From: Verrucomicrobiota bacterium
Lineage (GTDB): Bacteria > Verrucomicrobiota > Verrucomicrobiia > Limisphaerales > JADLHS01
Length of the DNA: 64,000 nt
Direction of reading: 5' to 3'
Assembly (NCBI GenBank): GCA_029573725.1
Contig: JAKQDQ010000042.1
Coordinates: 357,094-421,093 of the forward strand
Below the pieces are notes generated by a model, which saw only the letters and a program-made list of their open reading frames with translations, had not been told where the DNA came from and did not search any database. Shown here in pieces: positions 19,434 through 27,272 of the stretch. Every line of letters starts with the position of its first letter. Within the stretch, counting starts at the first letter, position 1. The translations under genes were made by a program, and so were the position numbers.

Positions 19434-19576
19434 AATCACGCGGCGGATGCAGCACAAAAATCCTGCTCATGTTTTGTAAATACGGAACTTGTTGCCAGCG
19501 GTTGCAGAAAATGTAAGGCGAACCGTCCAGTCGTCTGATTCCATTTGCAGTGCGGGGACTTTGCGTGCAATGGGGC
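19434..19576 (-). promoter_or_regulatory. Leader/promoter region of the giant-protein operon
   Basis: About 140 bp lie between the kinase terminator and the ATG of protein A. On the minus strand a possible ECF-type promoter is visible: GCAACC (19505-19500) and CGTA (19484-19481) separated by 15 bases, about 50 bp before the start codon. The match to the general ECF pattern (AAC-containing -35, CGT-containing -10) is weak evidence. It is noted because an ECF sigma gene lies in the same block. Confidence 0.25.
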
Positions 19577-19603
19577 AAAAACCCGGGATTGGATACTCCC
19601 GGG
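19577..19603 (-). terminator. Intrinsic terminator of the kinase gene
   Basis: On the minus strand CCCGGGA and TCCCGGG form a perfect 7-bp stem around an 8-base loop, followed immediately by TTTTT. It lies 28-54 bp past the kinase stop, so kinase transcription should end here and the giant triad needs its own promoter. Confidence 0.8.
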
Positions 19604-19630
19604 CATCGGCTGGCTGAAAAACCTCCCTGC

Positions 19631-22600
19631 CTACCAATCCAGGCCCAGCTTCGCCAGCTCGGCGCGAAGTTCAGGCAGTTGCCACACGTGAATCACCCCG
19701 TGGTCTTGCGCCAGCAGGAGGGATTTCCCATCGGGATGGAAAGCAATGTCAAAAAATCTCCCCCCATCCGGTCCATCCAGCACGGCAAATGGTTTCCACG
19801 TTTCCGCTTCCAGCAAGCGCACAATGCCGCCGTGCTGGACGATGGCGAGCCACCGACCGTCGGGGGAAAATTCCGCCCTCATGCTGCGCGCGATGACGTC
19901 TTCGGCAAACCTCTGCACGGGTTGCCAATCGCCCACCCGCCGCACATGCGCGTCACGATCCAACGTCACGAGCCACCTGCCGTCTGGACTGAACTTGGGT
20001 CGGCCACGGGAATTGGGCAGGGTCTGCGGCGGCGCTTCCGGTTGCCGCGTGTCAAACAGGAGCAACCGACCGCCCCCATACGACGGGCACGCCAGCCAGC
20101 GGCCATCGGGACTGAACACGGGCATGACCGGGAACATGTCAATCGGCAACCGCATCCACTCGGAGCCGCGTTGCAGCCATACCACGTTGTCCGTCACATC
20201 CGGCACGGCAATCGTCCCGTCACAGGATTGCGCGGGGGACGCCAGCCGACCGGCGGTGAACAATAATTCCGGCCGGCCAAACCCCGTATCGCTCACCGCC
20301 ACGCGGAACAGTTGATTGGATTGCACGACGAGCAACGATCGTCCGCCGGTTTCGAACGGCCCGAGTTCCGCCCGGGGCAGATTCAATCGCGCCCCGACTT
20401 CCCACGAATTCGCGTCCCACAGCAACACTTCGTCCGCATTCAACGAAGCCAGCCAGCGACCATCGGCGCGGAACTCGATCCGTTGATGGATGAAGGGATC
20501 CCCCGGACTGAACAACTCCCGCCGGACGGGCGACGGCGACCACTCCAGCCACAGCGGGCGGCGGTCATCCAGCAGCGAGCCGAGCCGGCGCCCGACGACG
20601 TCGAAATGCAAATGCCAGGCACCGGATCTGTCGCCCAGCAATTGCGCGCCAGTGTGCGGATGGAAGAATTTTGTGCCGTGACTCAACCGCGAAGTCACCA
20701 GCATTTCCCCCCGCGGATCAATGAGGCTCATCGTGCGACCATCGGTAATTTGATTGTAGCGATGCACCTCCCGGCCGGTCGCCGCCGCGAACGCGATCAC
20801 CCGGTCCTCACCTGTCTGCAGCACCAGCCAGTCGAGCGGGTTGTCCCAAGTCACGTTCCATATCTGCGCCGGAAACCGGCGGGTCCAGCGCACCTGGCCA
20901 GTGTCAGCCGTACAAACTGCCACAGTAAAGTCCTCAAGGGTCAGCGCCAGCGCATCACCATCCGGCGACCACGCCACCGTCGTCACCGGCAACTGCTCCG
21001 GAGTGCGCCACGCACTCACGACCCGCGGCGAATTCTGCGTGAGATCGTAAATGCGCACCCAGCCGTTCGTTTCGCCGCGACCCAAGCGCGTGCCGTCCGG
21101 ACTGAACGCCGCGCCGTTGAACTGGCGATGACTTTCCGACCCCGCGCCGGACAGCACCACATCGCCGGTTGCCGTATGCCAAACCGACATCACCCCGCCG
21201 TGCCGCACCAGCAGATGCCGGCCATCGGCGCTGAACGCGCGCAATTCATCCGGTTTGGGCAGCGACCACGCCATCAGTTTTGCCGCATCAGCCACGCGAT
21301 AAATCGCAATGGCCGCCTCGTCATCATGCCACAGGGCCACGCGCTCGAATTCGCGATCAAAGCATACGAGCATTTCGTCCGCCACCGGCGGCACATTTGT
21401 CACGATGTGGCGCAGCAAATCCGGCCGCGCCAGGGCCGCGATGGCCTCGTGGCGGAGCGCCGCCGCCAGCCGTCCGGTTGCATCGAGCCTTCGCACCTCC
21501 ACCAGATTGTCCCGCACCCGCGCCCGCCAGCCGGGCTCGTTGGCGGCCCGCAGCGCCCGTGCCTCGGAGAACAACGCGTCCGCGAGCCGGGCTTGGGCAA
21601 TGTCGCGGGATTCGCGAATCCGCAGGGAACTTCCTCCCACCACCGCGACAGTCAGCAGTAATAGCAGAACGGACGTGCCAATTGAAGTTGCCGCCATTGG
21701 CTGGCGCTGCGCCCAACGCGCGGCGCGACCAAGCGGGCCGACCGGGCGGGCGTGAACGGGTTCATCCCGCAGGAAGCGCTGCAAATCCTCCGCCAATTCC
21801 CCCGCCTGGGCGTAGCGCCGGGCCGGCGACTTTTCGAGGCACTTGAGACAAACGGTTTCCAAGTCGGCCGGGATGCTGGGATTCAACCGCCGCGGCGCGA
21901 CCGGATCCGAGTCCTTCACCTGCGCGATGACGGCGGCGAGGCTCGTTCCCTGAAACGGCGGCCGCCCCGTGAGCAGTTCGTAAAGAATCGCGCCCAGCGA
22001 ATAAACATCACTGCGCGCGGTGACCTCGGCGGGTTGTCCCAACGCCTGCTCCGGTGGCATATACGCGGGCGAACCGAGCACGCCGCCGGTGAGCGTTTGT
22101 GGCGCGGCATCCAGCGCTTTGGCCAGACCGAAATCCGTGACGTGCGGCTCGTCACTCGCGTCAATCAACACGTTCGACGGCTTGAGATCACGATGCAGCA
22201 CCCCCTCGCCATGCGCGTAATGAACCGCCTCAGCCATGCGCGCCAGATAACGCGCAGCCCGACTCGGCGCGAGCGGCCCATGCTGCACCACCTCCGCCAA
22301 GGTCCGCCCCTCGATAAACGCCATCGAATAAAACGGCTGTCCATCGAGAGAACCGGTGTCGAAGACGGGCACGATATTCGGATGTCGCAACCGCGCGGCC
22401 AGAGAGGCTTCGGACTTCATGCGCCGGCGGCCTTCCTCGCCCGCAAACAATCCACCCAGCAACACCTTGAGCGCCACAGGGCGATTCAAACTCCGTTGCC
22501 GGGCACGATAGACCACCCCCATTCCCCCGCGGGCGATTTCCTCCAAGATTTCGTAATCGGCCGTCCGCGACGCTTCACCCGCCCACCTTCCACTTTCCAC

Positions 22601-22702
22601 CTCGGCATCCACTTGCAACGCCGTCCGCAACAGGCAGGCGGGACAGAGCCCAAGGCCCGCCTCACAGCTCATCAAGCCGCCGCAATCCGTGCATGTTTTC
22701 AA
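19631..22702 (-). CDS. Membrane-anchored Ser/Thr protein kinase with N-terminal Cys ribbon and C-terminal WD40 repeats
   Basis: About 1023 aa. The start is a choice between GTG 22711 and TTG 22702. AGGAGG abuts the GTG directly but is nine bases from the TTG, so TTG is preferred. The N-terminus has a Cys-rich zinc-ribbon-like element (C4, C7, C13, C20, C23). The kinase domain (about residues 48-310) has the glycine loop ARGGMGVVYRA, VALKV lysine, HRDLKPSNV catalytic loop, DFGLAKAL and an APE-like MPPEQAL. A transmembrane helix (SVLLLLLTVAVVGG, about residues 342-362) puts the C-terminal ~600 residues outside. These contain WD40-type repeats (FSPDGTRLGRGETNGWVRIYD; FSPDGRWLVTLDRD). This layout is common in Planctomycetes and Verrucomicrobia beside ECF sigma genes, as here. 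Confidence 0.92.
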   Translation of the reverse strand: MKTCTDCGGLMSCEAGLGLCPACLLRTALQVDAEVESGRWAGEASRTADYEILEEIARGGMGVVYRARQRSLNRPVALKVLLGGLFAGEEGRRRMKSEASLAARLRHPNIVPVFDTGSLDGQPFYSMAFIEGRTLAEVVQHGPLAPSRAARYLARMAEAVHYAHGEGVLHRDLKPSNVLIDASDEPHVTDFGLAKALDAAPQTLTGGVLGSPAYMPPEQALGQPAEVTARSDVYSLGAILYELLTGRPPFQGTSLAAVIAQVKDSDPVAPRRLNPSIPADLETVCLKCLEKSPARRYAQAGELAEDLQRFLRDEPVHARPVGPLGRAARWAQRQPMAATSIGTSVLLLLLTVAVVGGSSLRIRESRDIAQARLADALFSEARALRAANEPGWRARVRDNLVEVRRLDATGRLAAALRHEAIAALARPDLLRHIVTNVPPVADEMLVCFDREFERVALWHDDEAAIAIYRVADAAKLMAWSLPKPDELRAFSADGRHLLVRHGGVMSVWHTATGDVVLSGAGSESHRQFNGAAFSPDGTRLGRGETNGWVRIYDLTQNSPRVVSAWRTPEQLPVTTVAWSPDGDALALTLEDFTVAVCTADTGQVRWTRRFPAQIWNVTWDNPLDWLVLQTGEDRVIAFAAATGREVHRYNQITDGRTMSLIDPRGEMLVTSRLSHGTKFFHPHTGAQLLGDRSGAWHLHFDVVGRRLGSLLDDRRPLWLEWSPSPVRRELFSPGDPFIHQRIEFRADGRWLASLNADEVLLWDANSWEVGARLNLPRAELGPFETGGRSLLVVQSNQLFRVAVSDTGFGRPELLFTAGRLASPAQSCDGTIAVPDVTDNVVWLQRGSEWMRLPIDMFPVMPVFSPDGRWLACPSYGGGRLLLFDTRQPEAPPQTLPNSRGRPKFSPDGRWLVTLDRDAHVRRVGDWQPVQRFAEDVIARSMRAEFSPDGRWLAIVQHGGIVRLLEAETWKPFAVLDGPDGGRFFDIAFHPDGKSLLLAQDHGVIHVWQLPELRAELAKLGLDW

Positions 22703-22751
22703 GCGCGTCACCCTCCTGTCCTACGGAATAAACGGCGGCGGGTTGCGAAAT

Positions 22752-23492
22752 TCATACGCGCCACACTTCGAGCAGGTGTTTCAATTCCGCCTCCACCTCG
22801 ACTGGCGACGCAACAGTCTCGGCAATCAACTCCCGCAAAATCGCCGCCTGCCGTTGCCGCGCCCGATGCAGGTGGGACTTGAGGGTGTTGACCGGCAGTT
22901 GCAAACGCGCGGCGGATTCCGCCAGGGACGGCGCATCGGGCTCGCCGAGCTGGTCCAGCACATTGAGAATTTCCCTCCTTCCGGTGGCGGCGAACTCGCG
23001 GACCAGCCGCGCATGGGATTCCGCGAGCAATTGCTTCACCCAGGCGCGATCGAACAACACATCCGGCGAATCGTGGTCCGCGCCCTCCAAATACCGCCCC
23101 TCGGCCGCCTCCGCCTCGATGGAGATGGGCGCAACGTCTCCACCACGCTTCTGAGCGATCCGTTTGTCCCATTCATCCGCGAGAAAATTCCGGACGCATT
23201 GCGCCAGGAAGGAACGGAAGCGCCCGCGCTCCCGTCGGGCCTGGGCCAAGCCGTCCTTTGAAAGCAGCCGCGCAAAAAACTCCTGGGTGAAATCCGCCGC
23301 CGCAGTCGGATCCTGTCCGCTGCGGCGCACCAGCGCGTACACGGAAAACCAATAAATCCGGCACAATGTTTCCAGCGCCGTCCGCCCAGCCAGTGAGTCT
23401 TCCCCGGCCGCCAGCACGACGCTCCAGCGCGTGGTGACGAACAACCCGACGTGCGTCGCCCGCTCTGTGGTTGATTCGCTGTCTGAATGCAT
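22752..23492 (-). CDS. ECF-type RNA polymerase sigma factor
   Basis: 246 aa. Region 2 (about residues 40-110) includes IYWFSVYALVRRSGQDPTAA and ADFTQEFFARLLS, typical of the ECF sigma factors that accompany WD40 kinases in PVC bacteria. Region 4 (about 165-225) has a helix-turn-helix, LAESAARLQLPVNTLKSHL. The kinase gene follows after a 40-49 bp gap on the same strand, so the pair is probably one transcript. Such sigma factors direct polymerase to specific promoters and are thought to be controlled by the partner kinase. Targets here are unknown; the giant operon in the same block is an obvious candidate by position only. Confidence 0.92.
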   Translation of the reverse strand: MHSDSESTTERATHVGLFVTTRWSVVLAAGEDSLAGRTALETLCRIYWFSVYALVRRSGQDPTAAADFTQEFFARLLSKDGLAQARRERGRFRSFLAQCVRNFLADEWDKRIAQKRGGDVAPISIEAEAAEGRYLEGADHDSPDVLFDRAWVKQLLAESHARLVREFAATGRREILNVLDQLGEPDAPSLAESAARLQLPVNTLKSHLHRARQRQAAILRELIAETVASPVEVEAELKHLLEVWRV

Positions 23493-23547
23493 GAACCGAA
23501 GTCGCTAAGAATGTGCCCCTGTCCATCGCCCAATTCCAGCAGGATCA

Positions 23548-23569
23548 TGCATCCTGCAACCGGGATGCA
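23548..23569. promoter_or_regulatory. Perfect inverted repeat upstream of the sigma factor gene
   Basis: TGCATCC and GGATGCA (7 bp each) flank an 8-base spacer about 56 bp upstream of the sigma start codon. This could be an operator or a small hairpin in the leader of the sigma-kinase transcript. No promoter boxes are convincing nearby. Confidence 0.3.
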
Positions 23570-23711
23570 CTAACCGCTCCAGGGCATTGCCAGCGAGGCA
23601 TTGGCAAATTTTCATCGGGAGCGTAGGCCCCAAGCGCCAGACGGCCAGAGCCGGCGATGGGGGGTGGCAATAATGCTTACGCCGGCAATGAAGTGACAGG
23701 CGTCGGAATGA

Positions 23712-23838
23712 CGGTCGTGCCGCCCGGAAATGGAAGGACATGGATGCCTGAACCGGCCCCGGCGCGCGCCGTCAGGGGCGCGCAAAATCGCCGGGGATCA
23801 GTTCCCGCACCGCGCTCACGATCAACTGTTCGACGCCC
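23712..23838. repeat. Right copy of the 127-bp direct repeat
   Basis: Partner of the copy at 6585-6711 with one mismatch. Here the ceramidase end is part of the intact gene. The transporter end (23713-23751, encoding RAARKWKDMDA and a stop) is the stranded fragment. Confidence 0.95.
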
Positions 23839-25112
23839 GGCGCGAGCCGGGTGGGCTGGCCGTAATACGTCATGGCGCCGCCGCCTTCATAACCGCCCTC
23901 GGCGAGGATCCGTTCGGACGGAATGTAACACGGCACATCATTGGCATATGCGTTGACCCAAAGCCGGCGGGCATCCAATTCCTGTTTCAACCGCCGGGAG
24001 TAATCCACGACAACCTCGCCGGGCAGAAACACCATTCCGAGATCCGCGCCGAAGTTCCACGTTTGCACGAGGTAGGGCAGCTGGGTGGGCAAACTTTCCC
24101 CGCGCGCCAGTTTTTCCAGCGTCCAGCGCGCATGGTAGCCCACATAATCCTGTTTTTGGGCGCGCTGCTCGAACTCCTCCCGGGTGGGCAGCGTGTCGAA
24201 GGGCAGGGCGATCGTTTTGGCGACGCAGCGCAGCGGACCGTTCACCGGCTGGAGCCGGCCTTGCAACAGGCGGGTGACGTTGGTGGCAATTTCGCGGCCG
24301 TGCGCCTGCGCCAGACTCAACGTGCCGCGCGGTTGCGGATTGGCGTCCGCGCCGCAGCCAATCATTACCAGCGCGGTGGCGCCGGGATGCTCCTCCTGCA
24401 GATATTGCCTGGCGTAACCCGCCCAGTCGCCGCAGATCTCGTTCTCGCGCGGGTCAATGGAGGTGCAATGGCAGGCGTAATTGAGCAGGATCGCCCGCAA
24501 TTCTCCGTCCGCCCCGTGCGCCGCCAGCACCGGCAAATCATGATCCACCGGTCCGTCCTTGGTGCGCCGGTTGGCCGCAAAACTGGCCTGCCCCTGCGTC
24601 CAACTGAGACGCGCCGGTTTGCGGGCGCGCAGCGCCTCCAGGGCGACATGCTCCAACGCCGCGGTCAGTTCCCGCGTGTAGCGCTGCACGTGCGCGTCGT
24701 GTTCCGGCGGCAGGGGCGCACCGAACAAGGTCGGCAAATAACCCGCCAGAAACGGCGCGGTGTGGGTATGGGTCGAGCAAACCGTCACGCGCAGCGGATC
24801 AATGTGCTTTTGCGCCAGACGTGCGGCCACCGTATCCCGGATGTGCCCGGGCACGCCGGTGGCATCCACCGTGATCAGAATCGCCGGGCCCTCTGCGTCA
24901 GAGCCAATGGCCAGGGCCTTGGCCCAGATCCGTTGCGCAACATTGGTCGCTTCGGTGGTGCGCACGGCGTAGCCACTCAGGCGGATCGGATAGTCCGGCG
25001 TAATGTCCACACTGGCGACTCCGACGGCGCGCAGGGTTTCCTGTCCGGACGCGGGCGGATGTGGCATTGCGAAAACCGAAAGGGCCATGACCAGGAGAGA
25101 TCGAATTTGCAT
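23772..25112 (-). CDS. Exported neutral/alkaline ceramidase-like hydrolase
   Basis: 446 aa with a signal peptide (MQIRSLLVMALSVFAMPHPPASG). The N-terminal domain matches the neutral/alkaline non-lysosomal ceramidase family: VASVDITPDYPIRLSGY, a THTHTAP zinc-ligand motif, NYACHCTS and GCGADANPQ. The classic C-terminal immunoglobulin-like domain is absent or reduced. Bacterial members of this short type often sit in carbohydrate clusters and their true substrate is uncertain, so amide hydrolysis of a lipid is only a family-based guess. It is the last gene of a probable operon with a sugar isomerase and a Gfo/Idh oxidoreductase (37-bp gap). Its 3' end carries the right 127-bp repeat. Confidence 0.85.
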   Translation of the reverse strand: MQIRSLLVMALSVFAMPHPPASGQETLRAVGVASVDITPDYPIRLSGYAVRTTEATNVAQRIWAKALAIGSDAEGPAILITVDATGVPGHIRDTVAARLAQKHIDPLRVTVCSTHTHTAPFLAGYLPTLFGAPLPPEHDAHVQRYTRELTAALEHVALEALRARKPARLSWTQGQASFAANRRTKDGPVDHDLPVLAAHGADGELRAILLNYACHCTSIDPRENEICGDWAGYARQYLQEEHPGATALVMIGCGADANPQPRGTLSLAQAHGREIATNVTRLLQGRLQPVNGPLRCVAKTIALPFDTLPTREEFEQRAQKQDYVGYHARWTLEKLARGESLPTQLPYLVQTWNFGADLGMVFLPGEVVVDYSRRLKQELDARRLWVNAYANDVPCYIPSERILAEGGYEGGGAMTYYGQPTRLAPGVEQLIVSAVRELIPGDFARP

Positions 25113-25149
25113 GTGTCGGAGGGGTGGGCGCGAAAATCCGCGGGAGTGG

Positions 25150-26184
25150 TCAAAGTGTCACGACTTGTCCGGTTTGGATGGAGCGTTCTTCCGCCTCACA
25201 AATCTCCACCGAACCCAGCGCATCCTCGGCGGTGACGATGGAGGGCGGCCGGCCCGATTGAATGCAGGTTATAAAATGGCGCAATTCCTCCACGTAACCG
25301 TCCACGCCGTCCGGTTTGATGGTGCGGGTGGGTTGACCCTCTTCGTCGATGCGCAGGGCCTCCGCGCCGCGCGCGCTGTCGAAATCCACCGTGGCCCTCT
25401 CGCACATGATCGTGTAGGCCATGTTGAAGCCGGCGGTCAGCAGCCAGCTGCCTTCCGCATGCACCGTTGCACCACCGGCCACGTGATACTGCGTGACCAC
25501 ATGATCAATCGCGCCGCTGAACCGGCTGAGCCCGGTGGAATAAACGCGCTGAGGACGGCCGAAGACGAACTGCACGAAATCGGTGTCGTGGATGTGCAGG
25601 TCCAGCAGTGCCCCGCCCGATTCCCCGCCGTTGAAGTACGCCTGACGGCTCCAGCCGGGCGGCGCGGACACGCGGCGGAAACGCGCCGTGAGAATTTTGC
25701 CGTAGGTTTGTTTCGCCGCCAATTCCTTCAACCAGGCCCAGCCCGGCCAGAACCGCATGCACATGGCCGGCATGAAGAAACCCCTGGCGGTTTGGGCGGC
25801 GGCGACAATCTCCCGTGCGAGGGCGGAGGTGCGCGCCAGCGGTTTTTCGCACAACACATGGCGGCCGGCGGCCAGGGCGGCGGTGGCCTGCGGCACGTGC
25901 AGGGGAGTCGGCACGCAGAGATCAATCAGATCCACGTCGTCATCCTTGAGCAGGTCGCCCAATTCCTTGTAGGCGCGCACCTCCCGGCCCAGCACCAGCG
26001 CGTCCGCACTGGTGATGTTGCCGCTGATGCCCGGCAGCACGCCGTCCACCGGCTGTCGAAAGGCGTCGCAGACCGCCACCAGCCGCGCTCCGGGCAGTTG
26101 TTGATATGATTTGATATGGGTGATTCCCATGAAACCAAGGCCGACGACGGCCACGTTCACGGGACGGGAGGATGCGTTGCTCAT
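25150..26184 (-). CDS. Gfo/Idh/MocA-family oxidoreductase
   Basis: 344 aa. The N-terminal NAD(P)-binding Rossmann motif is VAVVGLGFMGITHI, and the conserved EKP motif is in HVLCEKPLARTS. The C-terminal alpha/beta domain includes SGGALLDLHIHDTDFVQF, with the His-Asp pair typical of inositol- and sugar-dehydrogenase relatives. No export signal, so it acts in the cytoplasm on a sugar or cyclitol; the substrate is not evident. It starts 21 bp after the sugar isomerase stop and is followed after 37 bp by the ceramidase-like gene. Confidence 0.93.
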   Translation of the reverse strand: MSNASSRPVNVAVVGLGFMGITHIKSYQQLPGARLVAVCDAFRQPVDGVLPGISGNITSADALVLGREVRAYKELGDLLKDDDVDLIDLCVPTPLHVPQATAALAAGRHVLCEKPLARTSALAREIVAAAQTARGFFMPAMCMRFWPGWAWLKELAAKQTYGKILTARFRRVSAPPGWSRQAYFNGGESGGALLDLHIHDTDFVQFVFGRPQRVYSTGLSRFSGAIDHVVTQYHVAGGATVHAEGSWLLTAGFNMAYTIMCERATVDFDSARGAEALRIDEEGQPTRTIKPDGVDGYVEELRHFITCIQSGRPPSIVTAEDALGSVEICEAEERSIQTGQVVTL

Positions 26185-26205
26185 GATAATGATAGGGGGT
26201 TAAAG

Positions 26206-27036
26206 TTACAGTCGTTCCACCAGTTCGCGCGCGGTGCGGATGTCCGCCACGCGTTGCTGGCCGGCTTCGCGTTCGATGCACAGATCGCCCTGAAAACCAA
26301 GTTCGGCCAGGACGGCAAAAAACTGCCGCCAATCCACCTCGCCGGTGCCGGCAGCGACCTCCTCCCCCCAGGTGCCGGGCACCTGGGTGCGCCGCGCATC
26401 CTTGACATGCACCTGCCGCAACCAGGGCGCCAGTTGGCGCAGCGCCGCGAGGGGATCGCCCTTGTCGTAGAGGATCATGTTGGCGGGGTCAAAATTCACT
26501 CCCACGTTGGGCTGGTTGAGGTGGCGGAGGAATTCGGCCAGCACCGCGGCGGTTTCCTGCCCGGTTTCCAAACCCAGCGCGACGCCCTGCGCCTGGAAAC
26601 AGTCCGCCGTTTGGAGCAGGCGCTGTTTCAATTTGGTAAAATCAGGATCGGTCGGGTCGTGCGGCAGGAAACCGGCATGGAACGTGACCAATTTCAGGCC
26701 AAGCTGGCGGGCGAGCGCCGCGGTGGCCTGGATGTTTTTCCAGTTCTGGTCCCAAGTGGCGTCCGGAGCGATGCCGCCCGTCCGGCGAATGGTTTCGAGC
26801 GAGGTGTAATCTTCGCCGACACACCCAAACATGCCGGAGGCGATCCCGACGCCGGCGGCCTGCAGTCGGGCGGGAGTCTGACTCCAGGCGGCCGGATCAT
26901 CACGCAGCGGGTCCAGCGCCAGTTGCACCCGGCTCACGCCGGTCTGTTGCAGTTTGGAAATCAGGTCTTCCGGGCTGGTGGGCTGGAGCGACCAACTGCA
27001 CACCGCGAGACGTTGACGGAGCGAATTCACACGCAT
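26206..27036 (-). CDS. Sugar phosphate isomerase/epimerase (xylose isomerase-like TIM barrel)
   Basis: 276 aa from ATG 27036; a GTG two codons upstream is the alternative. The AP-endonuclease-2/xylose-isomerase-like fold is indicated by LKLVTFHAGFLPHD, GLETGQETAAVLAEF, VGVNFDPANMILYD and VHVKDARR, which supply the metal-binding Glu, Asp and His positions of the family. The C-terminal GDLCIEREAG matches the last family Glu. These enzymes interconvert keto and aldo sugars or epimers. Next to a Gfo/Idh oxidoreductase the pair probably carries out successive oxidation and isomerisation of one sugar. Confidence 0.9.
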   Translation of the reverse strand: MRVNSLRQRLAVCSWSLQPTSPEDLISKLQQTGVSRVQLALDPLRDDPAAWSQTPARLQAAGVGIASGMFGCVGEDYTSLETIRRTGGIAPDATWDQNWKNIQATAALARQLGLKLVTFHAGFLPHDPTDPDFTKLKQRLLQTADCFQAQGVALGLETGQETAAVLAEFLRHLNQPNVGVNFDPANMILYDKGDPLAALRQLAPWLRQVHVKDARRTQVPGTWGEEVAAGTGEVDWRQFFAVLAELGFQGDLCIEREAGQQRVADIRTARELVERL

Positions 27037-27272
27037 GGCCACAAGAGAACAGTTTTGGGCGTCCAGCTCAATAACACATTTGTCCGGCCGCCTGCCGGCG
27101 CTTGGACGCGTAAATTTCCTTTTCCCGGTGGCGGTGCGTCAAGCCACGTTCAAGAACTGCAGGGCCCGTGAGGAGGAGCGCGGATTCAGCCGGCAGCACC
27201 GACAACCCTTTCCGACGTTGAATCCCATCCCCGTTGTCAAAGAGGTTGGGAGCAGGCGCGGCCGTGCGGAAT

